A stretch of 64,000 nucleotides of DNA. Origin: Conyzicola lurida (GTDB lineage Bacteria > Actinomycetota > Actinomycetes > Actinomycetales > Microbacteriaceae). The notes beneath the pieces were generated by a model, which was not told the DNA's origin, did no database searches, and saw only the letters and a program-made list of their open reading frames with translations. Each line of letters starts with the position of its first letter. Position 1 is the stretch's first letter. The translations under genes were made by a program, and so were the position numbers. Shown here one piece after another: positions 61,572 through 64,000 of this stretch. Where the stretch lies: NCBI RefSeq assembly GCF_014204935.1, contig NZ_JACHMJ010000001.1, positions 1,488,001-1,552,000 of the forward strand. The letters are read 5' to 3'.

Positions 61572-62033
61572 TCAGCGGGCGGGGCCGCCGGCGAGGATGG
61601 CGGCGATCTCCGCGGGGGTGGTCGCGGTGCGCAGGGCGGCCGCGGAGTCGGCGTCGAGCAGCACGCTCGCGAGCCGCGAGAGCAGGCCGATGTGTCCCCT
61701 GCCCTTGGCGGCGAGGCCGATGACGATGTCGACGCTCTCGCCGTTCCAGTCGACCGGTTCGGCGAGCTGCAGAAGCACGAGGGCGTTGCGCGTCACGGTG
61801 CCCTTCGACGCGAGGGTGCCGTGCGGAACCGCGATGCCCTCCCCCACGTAGGTCGACACCGTGCCCTCCCGCTCGAGCATGGCGGCGGTGTACTCGGGAC
61901 CGACGGCGCCCGCGGCGACGAGCGCGTCGCCCGCCTGGCGGATCGCGTCGTCGCGGTCGGCGGCGCTCGCGCCGAAGCGGATCGAGTCGGCCGGGAGGAG
62001 GTCGGACAGGGACGGGGTGTCGGTGGTGGCCAT
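61572..62033 (-). CDS. PTS EIIA, fructose/mannitol type
   Basis: A 153-residue EIIA domain. The active-site His is in GEGIAVPHGTLASKGTV near residue 70, and MLEREGTVSTYVGEG precedes it, as in mannitol and fructose EIIA. It accepts phosphate from HPr. No EIIB or EIIC is nearby, so the sugar is undefined. The ATG at 62031-62033 is chosen as the first family-like Met; no ribosome site is evident. It starts 5 bp after the polA stop. Confidence 0.88.
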   Translation of the reverse strand: MATTDTPSLSDLLPADSIRFGASAADRDDAIRQAGDALVAAGAVGPEYTAAMLEREGTVSTYVGEGIAVPHGTLASKGTVTRNALVLLQLAEPVDWNGESVDIVIGLAAKGRGHIGLLSRLASVLLDADSAAALRTATTPAEIAAILAGGPAR

Positions 62034-62038
62034 GGTGA

Positions 62039-64000
62039 TCAGTGCGCCGCGGCGTCCCAGTTGGCGCCCGTGCCTACCTGCACCTCGAGCGGCACCCGCA
62101 GTTCGGCGGCCCCGCCCATGCGGGCACGGACGATCGCGGTGAGGGTCTCGAGTTCGTCGTCGGCCACCTCGAAGACCAGTTCGTCGTGGACCTGCAGGAG
62201 GAGGCGCGACCCGAGTTGCTGGTCGCGCAGGTCGGCTGCGACATCCAGCATCGCGATTTTCAGGATGTCGGCGGCCGAGCCCTGGATCGGCGCATTGAGC
62301 GCTGCACGCTCGGCGTTCTCGCGCAGCACCCGGTTGGACGAGTTGAGGTCGCCGAACGGGCGTCGGCGGCCGAAGATCGTCTCGGTGTAGCCGTCGACTT
62401 TGGCCTGCTCGACGACATTGCGCAGGTAGTCGCGCACGGCGCCGAAGCGGTCGAAGTAGTCGGTCATCAGCTTGCGGGCCTCGCTGGACTCGATGCGCAG
62501 CTGCTTCGAGAGTCCGAACGCGCTCAGACCGTAGGCGAGCCCATACGACATGGCCTTCACCTTGGTGCGCATGAGCGGCGTGACGTCGGCGGGCTCGACG
62601 CCGAAGACGCTGGAGCCGACGAACCGGTGGAGGTCTTCGCCCTCGTTGAACGCGGTGATGAGGCCCTCGTCGCCCGACAGATGGGCCATGATGCGCATCT
62701 CGATCTGCGAGTAGTCGGCGGTGAGCAGGGTGGTGAAGTTCTCGCCCTTTTCGAACGCCGAACGGATTTCGCGGCCGACGGAGGTCTTCACGGGGATGTT
62801 CTGCAGGTTTGGGTCGTTCGACGAGATGCGGCCCGTGCTGGTGCCGGTCTGGTCGTACGTGGTGTGCACGCGGCCGTTCGCGTCGACGGCCTTCTCGAGC
62901 GTCTCGACGATCTGCTTGAGCTTGGTGGCGTCGCGGTGCTTGAGCAGCAGGTCGAGGAAGGGGTGCGGTGCCTGTTCCTGCAGGTCGGTGAGGCTCGCGG
63001 CATCCGTGGAGAAGCCGGTCTTGTTGGCCCGGGTCTTGGGCATGCCGAGTTCTTCGAACAGCACCTGCTGCAGCTGCTTGGGCGAGCCGAGGTTGACCTC
63101 GCGGCCGATCTCCGCGTAGGCGCGGGTGGCGAGGTCGGCGCTCACGTTGGTGAGTTCGCCCGAGAGCTTCGTGAGGATCTGCTGGCTGACCGTGATGCCG
63201 TCGAGTTCCATCGTGGCGAGCACGGGCACGAGGGGAAGTTCGATCTCGTCGAGCACCTTGCGGTCGGTCTGGGCGAGCTTCTCGGCCAGGTACTCGGTGA
63301 CGCGGAGCACGTACCAGGCCTCGGTCGCGATGCTCACTGCGTCGGTGTCGGGCACGAGCTGGTTGGGGTCGGCCTGCGGGAGGCGTTCGCCGAGGAAGTC
63401 GTAGACCTGGCTGGCGAGGTCGTCGGCCTTGCCGGCGGGCTTGAGCAGCCAGGCCGCCAGGCTCGTGTCGAAGGCGATGCCGGCGAGATCGAGGCCCGAG
63501 CGGCGCAGGGCCTTGAGCTGCTGCTTCGACCCCTGCAGGTACTTGGGCGCGTCGCTGGCCAGCCAGTTCTCGAGGGCGACGTAGTCGGGGCGGTCGGTCT
63601 CCCACGGCACGTAGGCGCTGTCGGTGGCCGAGGCGATCCCGAGGCCGGTGACCCTGCCGACGAAGGTCTCGACGCGCAGGCCGAGGGCGATCGTGCCGTG
63701 CGCCGACTGGGTGTCGAGCCACTTGGCGAGCTCCTCGTCGACCATGGTGCGCACGGGCGGGATGCCCGTCTCTTCGACCTCGGCGGTGGGAACGGACGAA
63801 CCGTCGGATTCGCTCAGCTGGCCGTCTTCGCCGGCGAGCTTGATGACGCGCTCGAGCAGGGTCTTGAACTGCAGCTTGTCGAAGACGGCGCGCACGGCGG
63901 CCTCGTCGATCGGCTGGCGCTCGAGGTCGGCCGGGCCGAACGGCAGGTCGACGTCGGTCAGCAGGTGGTTGAGCTTGCGGTTGCGGATGGCGCGGTCTTT
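62039..64000 (-). CDS. polA: DNA polymerase I (N-terminal part outside window)
   Basis: 654 codons of PolA; the frame runs off position 64000, so the 5' nuclease domain is missing only because of the window edge. Polymerase motifs A (DYSQIEMRIMAHLSGDE), B (RTKVKAMSYGLAYG) and C (VHDELVFEV) are intact. In the 3'-5' exonuclease domain the DxE motif is replaced by GLRVE, so proofreading is probably lost, as in many actinobacterial PolA proteins. AGIAFDTSLAAWLL keeps the later Asp. Confidence 0.96.
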   Translation of the reverse strand, partial: KDRAIRNRKLNHLLTDVDLPFGPADLERQPIDEAAVRAVFDKLQFKTLLERVIKLAGEDGQLSESDGSSVPTAEVEETGIPPVRTMVDEELAKWLDTQSAHGTIALGLRVETFVGRVTGLGIASATDSAYVPWETDRPDYVALENWLASDAPKYLQGSKQQLKALRRSGLDLAGIAFDTSLAAWLLKPAGKADDLASQVYDFLGERLPQADPNQLVPDTDAVSIATEAWYVLRVTEYLAEKLAQTDRKVLDEIELPLVPVLATMELDGITVSQQILTKLSGELTNVSADLATRAYAEIGREVNLGSPKQLQQVLFEELGMPKTRANKTGFSTDAASLTDLQEQAPHPFLDLLLKHRDATKLKQIVETLEKAVDANGRVHTTYDQTGTSTGRISSNDPNLQNIPVKTSVGREIRSAFEKGENFTTLLTADYSQIEMRIMAHLSGDEGLITAFNEGEDLHRFVGSSVFGVEPADVTPLMRTKVKAMSYGLAYGLSAFGLSKQLRIESSEARKLMTDYFDRFGAVRDYLRNVVEQAKVDGYTETIFGRRRPFGDLNSSNRVLRENAERAALNAPIQGSAADILKIAMLDVAADLRDQQLGSRLLLQVHDELVFEVADDELETLTAIVRARMGGAAELRVPLEVQVGTGANWDAAAH

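Overview
The window is high-GC, densely coded chromosome from an actinobacterium, most likely of the family Microbacteriaceae. This is inferred from family-level signs: RbpA and WhiA are present, as are a GT4-type GlgA/GlgM next to GlgC, OpcA next to Zwf, a SUF operon containing a Rieske ferredoxin, and the gene order polA/rpsA/coaE/uvrB/uvrA/uvrC/rapZ/whiA/gap/pgk/tpi/secG. I see no rRNA, tRNA, CRISPR array, prophage or insertion sequence.

Layout. 1-9 kb: a truncated SF2 helicase, DinB, a small stress-type membrane protein, an SGNH hydrolase, a fatty acid desaturase, a D,D-carboxypeptidase, an APC permease and a SpoU RNA methyltransferase. 9-19 kb: a sirtuin, a histidine phosphatase, an alpha/beta hydrolase, trehalose synthase, a DEDDh exonuclease, a guanidinium exporter (Gdx) behind a guanidine-III riboswitch, ribosomal protein L31B, an ABC ATPase, the divergent glgM-type glgA and glgC, and serB. 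19-27 kb: fabG, DUF3099, a tiny Cys/His protein, SURF1, an ABC-F protein, BioY, then a response regulator converging on a histidine kinase/degenerate-GGDEF pair. 27-34 kb: the SUF iron-sulfur operon (sufB-sufD-Rieske-sufC-sufT) divergent from ctaA, then ctaB. 34-42 kb: one pentose-phosphate operon, tkt-tal-pgi-zwf-opcA-pgl. 42-49 kb, opposite strand: gap-pgk-tpiA-secG-rbpA, with sodA, whiA and rapZ upstream. 49-64 kb: uvrC, uvrA, uvrB, coaE, a DUF4126 membrane protein (+ strand), rpsA, a DUF885 protein, HPr, a PTS EIIA and the 3' part of polA.

Functional logic. Most of the window is core metabolism and genome maintenance. The two carbon operons (oxidative/non-oxidative pentose phosphate on +, lower glycolysis on -) converge on a bidirectional terminator between pgl and rbpA.

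The main anomaly is at that convergence point. An 824-bp segment holding the 3' end of pgl, the terminator, rbpA and nearly all of secG is present twice in direct tandem (42057-42880 and 42881-43702). By reading, the copies are identical except for one 2-bp AG insertion that breaks rbpA in the pgl-proximal copy. It is either a very recent tandem duplication or an assembly error. Other points worth following are the guanidine-III riboswitch upstream of gdx (14148-14188), a near-perfect 24-bp palindrome upstream of sufB, and the histidine kinase/degenerate GGDEF/response regulator module.
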